Below are positions 16,362 through 24,337 of a DNA stretch of 64,000 nucleotides, one piece after another. The notes beneath the pieces were generated by a model that had not been told where the DNA came from, ran no database searches, and saw only the letters and a list, made by a program, of their open reading frames with translations. The number at the start of each line of letters is the position of its first letter. Within the stretch, counting starts at the first letter, position 1. Both the position numbers and the translations under genes were made by a program. The DNA comes from Terriglobales bacterium (GTDB lineage: Bacteria > Acidobacteriota > Terriglobia > Terriglobales > Acidobacteriaceae): contig JAATEV010000115.1 in the NCBI GenBank assembly GCA_015655585.1, positions 29,197 through 93,196 on the forward strand. The letters are read 5' to 3'.

Positions 16362-17429
16362 TTATATCGTGTTTGGAATGTCTATCTGGTATTTCTCCGC
16401 CACATGCATAAGATTTGTCCAGAGATGCGACGAGACAGGAATACCATCGCGAAGACGCTGCTTCTCAACTCTCCCTTCGCGTTCGCCGGCCATCAATATA
16501 TCTTCAAAGCCGGGAGCGATCCTCGCCCCCTTAAGAATCTTCTTCAGTTCATCGACCCTCGCAACGAAATTATCCAGCGATAGAAACCGCTGCACATCTA
16601 TCGCGAGAAAAGTGTGACTCACTCCCGCTGGACGATCTCGGACTCGCAACGAGCCGACCTGATGTGCCATAGCACCCCCGCTCAACACTCCACAGAGAAT
16701 TTCAATCGCAACGGCAAGGCCGCTGCCTTTAAACCCGGCGTCCTTCCCTCCGAGCGGCATCAGCGTGCCCTTCATCGCGGCGGTCGCACTCGTTGTCAGA
16801 TCTCCCATAGCATCCAGCGCCCAGCCTTCAGGAATTGTCGCCCCTCCAGACAGTACGACATCGACAATCTTCCCCGCCGCTACTGTCGTTGTTGCCATAT
16901 CAAGAACCCAACCTCCCGGAACAGTCACACAAATCGGATTCGTACCAAGCAACGGCTCGACGCCTTGCCATGGAGCGACCAGAGGCGATGCATTGGAGAA
17001 GACAATTCCGATACAACCTTCCAGTGCCATCATCTCTCCCCAAAATGCAGCCCTGCCAAAATGGTTCGAATTTCTTGCGACTACTAACCCGGTTCCAAAT
17101 CCACGAGCAAGCCGAACCGCTTCCTCGCAACATTTTGCTGCAACAACTTGTCCTAATCCGTTCTCTCCGTCGTACAGGATGCAGCTAGAAGATTCTTCTA
17201 TAACTGATCCCACAGATTTGGGATCGATATTTTTCGCAGCCAGTTGCTCAACATAGGGAGGAACCAACTGGATGCCATGCGAATCGACACCACACAAATT
17301 CGCCTTGACCAGCGACGTTGCCACACATGCAGCATGATCTACAGGAACATGGAGCCTACAAAAAATATCACAAATGAATCTCTGAAGAGCTTCATGGCAT
17401 ACCAGATTTTTCTTAATCTCTACAGGCAT
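16362..17429 (-). CDS. Malate/L-lactate dehydrogenase-family (Ldh2-type) NAD(P)-dependent reductase
   Basis: 355 residues. The family's 'NLCGVDSHGIQLVPPYVEQL' and 'ARNSNHFGRAAFWGEMM' segments, 'NASPLVAPW.G.EPLLGTNPI' and 'LDMATTTVAAGKI' are all visible. Members reduce or oxidise 2-hydroxy/2-oxo acids or cyclic imino acids (for example piperideine-2-carboxylate). It starts 1 bp after the acyltransferase-like gene. Possible roles here: reduction of a 2-oxo acid from the LeuA-like branch, or of a ring formed from an ornithine side chain. Both are inference. Confidence 0.82.
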   Translation of the reverse strand: MPVEIKKNLVCHEALQRFICDIFCRLHVPVDHAACVATSLVKANLCGVDSHGIQLVPPYVEQLAAKNIDPKSVGSVIEESSSCILYDGENGLGQVVAAKCCEEAVRLARGFGTGLVVARNSNHFGRAAFWGEMMALEGCIGIVFSNASPLVAPWQGVEPLLGTNPICVTVPGGWVLDMATTTVAAGKIVDVVLSGGATIPEGWALDAMGDLTTSATAAMKGTLMPLGGKDAGFKGSGLAVAIEILCGVLSGGAMAHQVGSLRVRDRPAGVSHTFLAIDVQRFLSLDNFVARVDELKKILKGARIAPGFEDILMAGEREGRVEKQRLRDGIPVSSHLWTNLMHVAEKYQIDIPNTI

Positions 17430-17430
17430 A

Positions 17431-18576
17431 TCAGACTTTCAGTGAAACCTCGCGAGAGGATTTATCTTGGTTCTTCGAAGTCACTACCGGCAGAATAAAA
17501 TGCGATTCATAGAGAGTACGCAATGCCAGTTTCAACTCAGTCTCTGAAAACATATGCTTAAGCGCACTCACAATCTCGGTGCCTCTCCTCTCCTGGCTCA
17601 GGGCCTGACATAGGGAATTCATGAGTGGTGTCATTGCAAGTGCGGTTCCGCATCTGAGACTCACAAGAACTTCCCCCTCAGACATCTTCAGAACCTCAAC
17701 ATTTTCAGCATTCATCCTCCAGTTCTTTTCAAGAAATCCCTCATCATCAAGAATGGAAGAAGACGGAAGCATCGGCTCGAAACGATTCCGCAAATTGAAA
17801 TGGCACCATTCTTCCCAGCACGGCAGATCCGCGCGAACTTCACTTTCCAGAATGGAAACAAATGTCTGGGAAGCGCGTTGGCAGAACCCCGCAATCGTTT
17901 CAGAGGAGTGCCTGGTTAGCGGCGCTTCAAAACGGACAACCATGCCACCGATGCCATCATTATGTGTCACAGCGAGAATCAAGGGAGCGCCAGTCTTTGC
18001 GCTCACAAAGGCAAGCCCCATTCGAACCAATATCTGTGTCTCGCAGAAATCAACACTGACAGCACTTTGAGGAGACTGGCTGGCAGTTGTTCCAGTCAGG
18101 CCATCGAACCAGCCGATCAGCGTTCTTCGTTCACGAAGCGCACAAACCATCTTCCAGATCGCTGTAGGTTCTTCTGAGTTAATGTACTTTACCGGATCGA
18201 TAAGAGTATCGGTGTAACTGGATTCACGTGCGTCCCAGCGTCGTTGCTCTTCTTGAAAGTTGGCCGCATCCATTAATAGAGTTGTCGGAAGGTCAGCCTT
18301 TTTATTCAGAACCAGAGGAATCCAATTGTAAGGACCAACTTGAAACGACGTAACAACAGCTCCTCGACCAGCTTCGTGTGCCTTCCGTAAATACTCCAGC
18401 CCTACAATCTTCACTCGCGATAACTCTTGATTGTTGATCCAGTACCGAAGATTATCGTTGCGCCTTCTGGCACAGCGAGCAGCGTGCGTCCACAACGTAT
18501 CGCGTGCAATCGTCTTACGGAGTGCAAGCCGCATCCCTAAAAAACTAAGTTGCTCAATGTCGTTCAGAGTTGTCAT
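17431..18576 (-). CDS. LpxL-like acyltransferase-fold protein with C-terminal PqqD/RRE-like domain
   Basis: 381 residues. Residues ~55-265 resemble the LpxL/HtrB lipid-A acyltransferase fold: 'VVTSFQVGPYNWIPLVL' sits where family members have a TGHFGNWE-type H-x4-E motif, and 'LIGWFDGLTGTTA' and 'VRMGLAFVSAKTGAPLILAV' match later blocks. The catalytic His and Glu appear replaced by Gln79 and Asn84. Residues ~285-364 look like a small winged-helix PqqD/RRE-like domain ('EVLVSLRCGTALAMTP', 'EIVSALKHMFSETELKLAL'). Hypothesis: it transfers the ACP-bound chain onto the neighbouring small protein, docking through the RRE-like domain. No transmembrane segment is evident. It overlaps the arginase gene by 4 bp. 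Confidence 0.6.
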   Translation of the reverse strand: MTTLNDIEQLSFLGMRLALRKTIARDTLWTHAARCARRRNDNLRYWINNQELSRVKIVGLEYLRKAHEAGRGAVVTSFQVGPYNWIPLVLNKKADLPTTLLMDAANFQEEQRRWDARESSYTDTLIDPVKYINSEEPTAIWKMVCALRERRTLIGWFDGLTGTTASQSPQSAVSVDFCETQILVRMGLAFVSAKTGAPLILAVTHNDGIGGMVVRFEAPLTRHSSETIAGFCQRASQTFVSILESEVRADLPCWEEWCHFNLRNRFEPMLPSSSILDDEGFLEKNWRMNAENVEVLKMSEGEVLVSLRCGTALAMTPLMNSLCQALSQERRGTEIVSALKHMFSETELKLALRTLYESHFILPVVTSKNQDKSSREVSLKV

Positions 18577-19802
18577 AGAAGACAGCTTCCCTCCACGTCC
18601 CTGCTCGAAAAGACCGCTCCTAGCAATGTCATCAGAAGATGCAATCCACTCGATGCAGTTCTAAGATACTGATCCCGATCCGGATTGATCTCAACGATAT
18701 CGACACCGACAACGCGACGACTCTTTCCAATCACAGAAAGAATCTCTTTCACTGCATCGAAAGATAGTCCACCCGGAATAGGAACATTGGTTGCAGGAGC
18801 AACCAAGGGATCCAGCACATCGATGTCGAACGATACATACACAGGCATACCTTCCGGAAAATTCGAGAGAACTCCTGCGGCTTTTTTCTGCAAGGCATCC
18901 GAAGCGCCCATAAGTACGTGATTCAAATTCAAAGAAGGCTGCTTCATCATTTGAAACCCTTTAAGACCAACGCTCACAAATGGCATCCCGGGATTTTCTT
19001 CAATAAGACATCTTGCGAAATTTCCATTCGTCGGCACACTGTATCTCCCCCGCTCTGCCAGGTCAGAGTGGGCATCCAAATGCAAAACAGCAATGGGTTC
19101 ATGGCTCGCACTCAGCACTCCCGAGATTGTCCAATACGATATCGAGTGATCCCCCCCTAGAACAACCGGAACGCTTTTTAAAGCAACACATCTCCGCACA
19201 AGTTGAGACAAACGAACTCCATATCTCTCGGCTGGCTCTCCCAACTGCGGCACAACATCACCAGCATCCACAAATGTCACACCCTCTAAAACGTGGTGCC
19301 CAGCAGCAACATCGAACCAACCACGCGGAGAAAGGTCCGCATCTACTGCGTACTCCAACTGGCTGGATGCAACACGAATTGCAGCCGGCGCTGCTCTCGC
19401 TCCACTCCCAGTCTGACTTGAAAAATCCGATGGAGCCCCAAACACCGTGACCTGCGCTTCCCCTGCAGAGCCTTTTGGACAATTCAAAAATCTCGGAAAG
19501 AAATCCGATATAAGCCCCTGACCGGGTAACTCCTCAGCCGCTTCGACCAGCAACCCAGCATTCAAAAGCTTTGCCAGTGTTGTCGATGTAAGATTCCACT
19601 GCGAATACAGAGCCGCAATGTCTGTCGGCGAATCCAACGCCTTCAAACACTCCGCTACATCCTGCGAAATAACGAATTCAAGATTTGGTAAAGGTCCACG
19701 AGCCGTGTAAGACCCCGCAGCCTGCACCAGAAGTTCAATATGAGGAGAGCGCTGCAACAGAAACGGTCTCCTCATATTGTTTTGGTTAGCATAATCGTTC
19801 AC
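18573..19802 (-). CDS. Arginase-family ureohydrolase with N-terminal PqqD/RRE-like domain (candidate peptide arginase)
   Basis: 409 residues from GTG 19802 (GGTGAT upstream). Residues ~15-90 resemble a PqqD-type RiPP recognition element ('IELLVQAAGSYTARG', 'FVISQDVAECLKALDSP', 'LAKLLNAGLLVE'). Residues ~115-405 are a full ureohydrolase with all manganese ligands: His219 in 'GGDHS', 'HLDAHSD' (243-247) and 'SFDIDVLDP' (324-332). Free arginases and agmatinases have no such N-terminal domain. Peptide arginases (OspR-type) are known to turn Arg in ribosomal peptides into ornithine. The gene lies 46 bp behind a small protein with one Arg, so I infer that this is its substrate. A free guanidino-compound hydrolase remains possible. 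Confidence 0.8.
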   Translation of the reverse strand: MNDYANQNNMRRPFLLQRSPHIELLVQAAGSYTARGPLPNLEFVISQDVAECLKALDSPTDIAALYSQWNLTSTTLAKLLNAGLLVEAAEELPGQGLISDFFPRFLNCPKGSAGEAQVTVFGAPSDFSSQTGSGARAAPAAIRVASSQLEYAVDADLSPRGWFDVAAGHHVLEGVTFVDAGDVVPQLGEPAERYGVRLSQLVRRCVALKSVPVVLGGDHSISYWTISGVLSASHEPIAVLHLDAHSDLAERGRYSVPTNGNFARCLIEENPGMPFVSVGLKGFQMMKQPSLNLNHVLMGASDALQKKAAGVLSNFPEGMPVYVSFDIDVLDPLVAPATNVPIPGGLSFDAVKEILSVIGKSRRVVGVDIVEINPDRDQYLRTASSGLHLLMTLLGAVFSSRDVEGSCLL

Positions 19803-19848
19803 AAATCACCGTTCGATACAGCATGAAACTTAGCTGTACGGCTATCAA

Positions 19849-20154
19849 TTAGCCATGGGTGATCGCAGTAACTGCGGTGAGGCCATGCGCCAGAGCAGCG
19901 ACCTTGACGACCTCTTCAGCAGCCAGACCAGCAGCAGAACGGCTGGCAGCCTGCGCGCCCAGCCCGACGTGAAGGATGCCGTTTTGCAGAGAGGCGGATG
20001 CAGTTGCTTTGCTTACAGTGGAAAGAGATGCGCCGTGACCTGCGACAAACACGGTAGCCGTGTCTGCGCCCGCAGGCTTAGTGTAAACAGCGTCAAACTT
20101 TCCACTCTTGGCAAAAGCGGCGGGAATGCTCTTGGGAATGACAAGATTAGCCAT
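19849..20154 (-). CDS. Small Ala-rich protein, candidate RiPP precursor with a single Arg
   Basis: 101 residues, about a quarter Ala, no Cys, no signal peptide. GAGG 7 nt before ATG supports the start. It is the first gene after a strong promoter and precedes a peptide-arginase-like and an acyltransferase-like gene, both with RRE-like domains. Arg72, in 'GAQAASRSAAGLAAEE', is its only arginine. This is notable because the next gene encodes an arginase-fold enzyme. The N-terminal part ('NLVIPKSIPAAFAKSGKFDAVY', ending 'FVAGHGASLSTVSK') could be the leader or docking part and the Ala-rich C-terminal third the core. I recognise no named family; Nif11- or NHLP-type leaders are not apparent. The opposite strand is also open here but lacks a ribosome-binding site. 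Confidence 0.7.
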   Translation of the reverse strand: MANLVIPKSIPAAFAKSGKFDAVYTKPAGADTATVFVAGHGASLSTVSKATASASLQNGILHVGLGAQAASRSAAGLAAEEVVKVAALAHGLTAVTAITHG

Positions 20155-20211
20155 AGAAACCTCGGATGATTTTTTGAGATTTGGCCCGGGAGGAAACTTG
20201 TTATCCAGATA

Positions 20212-20227
20212 TCAGTCTTTTGACTGA
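20212..20227 (-). other. Small hairpin in the 5' leader of the candidate precursor
   Basis: TCAGTC and GACTGA form a 6-bp stem with a 4-nt loop about 60 nt upstream of the small-protein start and ~10-25 nt after the expected transcript start. It may stabilise the mRNA 5' end. Confidence 0.35.
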
Positions 20228-20242
20228 GAAATTACGTGGTTG

Positions 20243-20271
20243 ATCCTATAGAGCAGTCATACAAGTGTCAA
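20243..20271 (-). promoter_or_regulatory. Sigma70-type promoter of the biosynthetic gene train
   Basis: Read on the minus strand: a perfect -35 TTGACA (20266-20271), a 17-bp spacer and a -10 TAGGAT (20243-20248; 4 of 6 consensus). It lies 89 bp upstream of the small-protein start and after the end of the DinB-like gene. With mostly overlapping genes downstream, it could drive everything from 20154 to 6936 or beyond. Confidence 0.6.
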
Positions 20272-20344
20272 GTTTTAAAAGAATTTACCGAAAGCACTTC
20301 GACCTCTATCTAACTCTATCTCCCGGTAACCTTCGTACTATGCA

Positions 20345-20878
20345 TCAGAAGTCGCGCTCATCCCTTTGCAATCGTTTGCGTTCCCTCGCGAGATCTCCGA
20401 TCTGCCTGATATGGTGAAATCCATGCGTTCGATGAAAACGACGCCATTCTGCAACACTCAGCGGACCGATGTCAGGATGATCAAGTATCTTCATCTTCGC
20501 CCCGAACAGGCTCTCCGCAGAAGAAAGCCGTTCGTTCATTGTGCCAAGTGCCTGGTGAAATTGTTTCAGCGAGCCAGCAGCGAGTCTCCCCTTGGGTTGC
20601 GCCTGTGGTGCCGCGGAGCGGCCGCTCGGAAAATAATTCAGCCTGGTCAGAATGAATGCGGCAATGTAGCTTCTCGGTGTTATGTCACTTACATTCGTTT
20701 TTTGGGAATGAATAATCTTGAGTAACCCCAGTGTCGTACTCATATACGAAAGAAGCAGATGCTCCACGATGAGCAGGCTGTTCCATTTATTATGCGGTGC
20801 CCACGACCAGTCCTGCGCTGAAAACCCTATCGTAGCTCGCTCAAGCTCAGTTTGAATCTCTTCCAGTTCCGCGTGCAT
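20345..20878 (-). CDS. DinB-like (DinB/YfiT superfamily) protein
   Basis: 177 residues from ATG 20878, preceded by AAGG. It is all-helical with the superfamily's features: 'ELERATIGFSAQDWSWAPHNKWNSLLIVEHLLLSY', a C-terminal 'GPLSVAEWRRFHRTHGFHHIRQI' and His residues (His in LIVEHL, H-x3-H near the C-terminus) that form the usual metal site. Function in this family ranges from thiol transferases to unknown; none can be assigned. It lies upstream of the biosynthetic promoter and is probably independent. Confidence 0.75.
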   Translation of the reverse strand: MHAELEEIQTELERATIGFSAQDWSWAPHNKWNSLLIVEHLLLSYMSTTLGLLKIIHSQKTNVSDITPRSYIAAFILTRLNYFPSGRSAAPQAQPKGRLAAGSLKQFHQALGTMNERLSSAESLFGAKMKILDHPDIGPLSVAEWRRFHRTHGFHHIRQIGDLARERKRLQRDERDF

Positions 20879-21001
20879 AGCCACCTTGATAGAAAACTTA
20901 TCGAAATATAATAGTCGGTTTTTACTGGAGGACTTACGATCAGTCTCACCCCTGCTTCACTCACGGCCTCGATTCTCAAACCCAACTACTAGGAGAGCGT
21001 T

Positions 21002-23443
21002 ATGGTAGCGAAACAAATCGGACTTACCTCAAAATCCGCCTCGGTAAGTCTCGCAGATCTGGCCAAGGTCGCAGAGGCCCTGGGAATTCAGGTCAACCGT
21101 GATCTTCGCGATATCTGGGGAGTCTCAGCTTCAGTCTCCGCACTGCCAAACCCCGACTCCATCAACCCCGGCGTCTGGCCCATCTTTATCATGGACTCGC
21201 TGCCCGATGAAGAGGCAGGCGTTCACCTCACCGATCATCTTCAACCCTACGCGCTGGTTGCGGCAGGAGAAACATGGTCTCTGTCGGCAAGTCATGAATG
21301 CCTGGAGATGCTCGTAGACCCAAGCGGAAACTGGTTGATATCCTCCTCTGCTGTTCAGGTAGTGAACGGTGAGATTCAGGATCTCGGTTCGGAAAAATAC
21401 GAATACCTCGTTGAGGTATCCGATCCCTCTGAAGATCCCAGCAACGCCTACATGATCAACGATGTCCTGGTTTCGGACTTCTATACGCCACGTTTCTTCG
21501 ATCCCGTCGTCGCTGGCGGAGGCGTGCGCTACAGCTTCTCCGGCAAGATCACGCGGCCGCGTCAGGTATTGCCCGGCGGATACTTGAGCTGGGTGAATCC
21601 CCAGACCGGAAAGATGCAACAACTCCAGTACTTTGAGCAGCCAACCATCATTGATCTGCCGTCTCCAGCGCCAACCTCGAACCGCACTACCTTGCGTGGA
21701 AGAGTCGACTCCGTTAGCCCATCCGCGGCTCGCTTCTCTCGCCTGCCAAAGGATGAAGCTGTTGTGGAGCGCAGAGACGTTCGCGCGGCATGGCTGGCTA
21801 GTGCAGGCGGACGACGCTCATCAGCTTACCTTCTCGCTTCCGCGCCGCGGCCTGTTCCCGTATCGAAGACCTACGACGAAGTGCTCGACATAATCGGACG
21901 CCACAAGACCGAGTTGCTGATCGATGGTGTCTCCTCGGTTCGTCCCGGATGGAGCTTTGAAAACGACTGGATCACAAGCGATCGCGCGATCATCGTGAAG
22001 GTCGATCCCAATACGCAGGCTACAACCCTTCCCAAGCTCCCCCGACAGATAGAGGGCATCCCCGTCGAGGCACGGCCCGACAGTGCCATCGGAGTCCTGG
22101 CACGCACTAGCCCCACAGCGTTCATAGCAGTCACAACCGGAACGCGCGGCGAGTTCCATCAGCCAGAGTTCCGCGGAGAAATAGCAGGCCCCTCGGCTCC
22201 CTCCTCCGCCATATCGGACCTCCTGGCCGCTAAGGCTAAAAAGCAGCAGATCCCCTACGTCGGTCCCGCCAACGCCACACTCGACGACATCACCGAGGAG
22301 ATGTCCATCATCCTGCACGCAAGTCCCGACGCGGGCTGGGCACAACTCCAAACCTTCCTCGGCGACATCAAACACGAACTCATCGTAGGCATGTACGACT
22401 TCACCTCTGGCCATATCCTTGAAGCAGTCAACTCCGCTCTTGATAAGAAAAATCTGGTGCTCACTCTCGATCACCCTGCAAGAAACAAGACCGCGGACCA
22501 GTCCGACGACGAGACCTTTGCCGCGTTGAGTCAGACTCTGACCTCCGATCTGAAGTTCGCCTGGGCGCTCACAGATACAGACACGCACGCTCCTGTATGG
22601 ATCTATCCGCACGCCTACCACATCAAGGTAGCGGTCAAGGATAAAAAGTCCTTTTGGCTATCGAGCGGCAACTGGAACAACTCCAATCAGCCTGAGATCG
22701 ATCTCACCGACACCACCAGTGCCAAGGCCATCGCAAAGAAGAGCGACCGCGACTGGCACGTAATCTGCGATAACGCGACGCTCGCAAAGACTTTCGCTGC
22801 ATTCCTCAACAATGACTACACCGTGGCGTTCACGGAGGAATCAAAACCCAAGCAGATCACCGGGATGGCAGCCTCCATCTCTGTTCCTGTGCCGGATGCC
22901 ATCCTGCCGACAGCGGCGGCTCGTGCTCCGATGAGCTTTTTCCCACCAAAGACCATCTCCGGAAAAATCCGCGTTCAACCTTTGCTTACACCTGACCCCG
23001 GCTCCTATCAGCCCAAAGTCCTCGAACTGATTAAGTCGGCGACGAAGACCTTCTACATGCAGACACAGTACATCCATACCAGCGATGCAGCCAACGATGC
23101 CGCACACATGGAGTTGATTCAGGCCATCGTCGACCGCATCGAGGCAGGAGTCGATGTGCGACTGATTACAAGCCAATATCAGACCAAAGACTGGATCGAA
23201 AAGCTGAAGGACGCAGGCGTTCAAACAACTGACCATCTCCGCATCCAGGCCAACGTCCATAACAAGGGCATCACCGTCGATTCGAAGATAGTCATGGTAA
23301 GCAGTCAGAACTGGTCTGCGGAAGGCACCCTGCGCAATCGCGATGCGGGCGTCATCATCTATAACGAGGAGGCCGCCGCATACTTCGAGCAGATCTTCCT
23401 GCACGATTGGGCCTACCTCGCCAGCGCAAAGTCAGTAGACTAA
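21002..23443 (+). CDS. Large phospholipase-D-like protein with two HKD motifs
   Basis: 813 residues, AGGAG before ATG 21002. The C-terminal half carries two PLD motifs: 'YHIKVAVKDKKSFWLSSGNW' (about residue 540) and 'HNKGITVDSKIVMVSSQNW' (about residue 757), both H-x-K-x4-D with downstream GN/QN. The N-terminal ~400 residues are of unknown type; residues ~10-30 include 'SLADLAKVAEALGIQVNRDL'. There is no evident signal peptide. PLD-fold proteins hydrolyse phosphodiesters (lipids or nucleic acids) or transfer phosphatidyl groups; which applies here is unknown. It stands alone between two minus-strand genes. Its length, almost double that of simple two-HKD enzymes, is due to the extra N-terminal part. 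Confidence 0.85.
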   Translation: MVAKQIGLTSKSASVSLADLAKVAEALGIQVNRDLRDIWGVSASVSALPNPDSINPGVWPIFIMDSLPDEEAGVHLTDHLQPYALVAAGETWSLSASHECLEMLVDPSGNWLISSSAVQVVNGEIQDLGSEKYEYLVEVSDPSEDPSNAYMINDVLVSDFYTPRFFDPVVAGGGVRYSFSGKITRPRQVLPGGYLSWVNPQTGKMQQLQYFEQPTIIDLPSPAPTSNRTTLRGRVDSVSPSAARFSRLPKDEAVVERRDVRAAWLASAGGRRSSAYLLASAPRPVPVSKTYDEVLDIIGRHKTELLIDGVSSVRPGWSFENDWITSDRAIIVKVDPNTQATTLPKLPRQIEGIPVEARPDSAIGVLARTSPTAFIAVTTGTRGEFHQPEFRGEIAGPSAPSSAISDLLAAKAKKQQIPYVGPANATLDDITEEMSIILHASPDAGWAQLQTFLGDIKHELIVGMYDFTSGHILEAVNSALDKKNLVLTLDHPARNKTADQSDDETFAALSQTLTSDLKFAWALTDTDTHAPVWIYPHAYHIKVAVKDKKSFWLSSGNWNNSNQPEIDLTDTTSAKAIAKKSDRDWHVICDNATLAKTFAAFLNNDYTVAFTEESKPKQITGMAASISVPVPDAILPTAAARAPMSFFPPKTISGKIRVQPLLTPDPGSYQPKVLELIKSATKTFYMQTQYIHTSDAANDAAHMELIQAIVDRIEAGVDVRLITSQYQTKDWIEKLKDAGVQTTDHLRIQANVHNKGITVDSKIVMVSSQNWSAEGTLRNRDAGVIIYNEEAAAYFEQIFLHDWAYLASAKSVD

Positions 23444-23542
23444 CGAAGCATCTCCCTTGAAAGGGGCGTGGCACCAGCCGCGCCCCGAGTCCCCTGTTAT
23501 CAATACAACTTTTCCATCCCCATCTTCAGCTAGCTCACCTTT

Positions 23543-24337
23543 TCAGGTGAAGCGGCCTCTCCACGCAGTAGACCATAGTCCATTTCCATGGATGCGAATC
23601 CGCATCTGCGCGATCAGGATACGTGTCGCTTTCCCCAATCCCCTCACTCGCCACGACGGCAATTCCGGTTCTTCCAATTTTTCGCAGCAAAGAAGAACCG
23701 TAACTGCTGCCATCGCCCCCAGGTGATACATCGGTGCCAGCATCGCCCAGAGCATCCAGGCCCAGCAGGAAGAAACGCACCAGATTCCATGTACCATGCC
23801 GAAACGCAATGCAGAGATATCTGCCGCAACTCCAAACGCCGACAACTTCGCAGGTGCATGGCAACGATTGAGACTAACCTGCTTAGTCGGCGAGACCTGC
23901 CATACAACTGCAACCAGAAACATGACGACGGACGGCAGATAGGAGTGAGCAAAAATCAGCCTGATCCACATCTCGATCAAAAGAAGTACAACTCCGGCCG
24001 CCATCCAGACGACCCCATACCCACCCAGGAAGAATGCGATCGAACGCAATCGCCGATGCGCGAAGCTGCGCAGGTAGACATAGTAGATCGGCTGGGTCAG
24101 TACCGGCAGCATCATCGCAGCCAGCATCAGCATCCAGCCGGATACCACCGCTGTCAGAGTGTTCATAGCCAACAGCATAGAGAGCGACGCCGGAAACGAT
24201 CCTGCGCTGATATCGATTGCTCCGCAATGAGCCAAGGCACCACCCCGGGGCTCTGCGATTAGCAGAACCCACGCGACAGCGGCAATCAGCAGCACAAGGT
24301 TGCGGACTCGTGCCGCCTCCCTTGGGTTATAGATCAC
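23543..24337 (-). CDS. DUF2182 multi-pass membrane protein
   Basis: 264 residues with about six hydrophobic helices. The DUF2182 hallmark 'LMLAAMMLPVL' and 'FFLGGYGVVWMAAGVVLLLI' are visible, as are later 'MVHGIWCVSSCWAWMLWAM' segments. The family is sometimes called a predicted metal-binding integral membrane protein; its function is unknown. ATG overlaps the tyrosinase stop by 4 bp, so it is translated coupled to the copper enzyme. This hints at a role in copper handling or in the same oxidative process. Confidence 0.8.
   Translation of the reverse strand: MIYNPREAARVRNLVLLIAAVAWVLLIAEPRGGALAHCGAIDISAGSFPASLSMLLAMNTLTAVVSGWMLMLAAMMLPVLTQPIYYVYLRSFAHRRLRSIAFFLGGYGVVWMAAGVVLLLIEMWIRLIFAHSYLPSVVMFLVAVVWQVSPTKQVSLNRCHAPAKLSAFGVAADISALRFGMVHGIWCVSSCWAWMLWAMLAPMYHLGAMAAVTVLLCCEKLEEPELPSWRVRGLGKATRILIAQMRIRIHGNGLWSTAWRGRFT

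Noticed and set aside
19855..20169. 104-codon frame on the plus strand, antisense to the candidate precursor
   Set aside because: No ribosome-binding site and shadow-like composition; the minus-strand small protein has promoter, Shine-Dalgarno and operon context.
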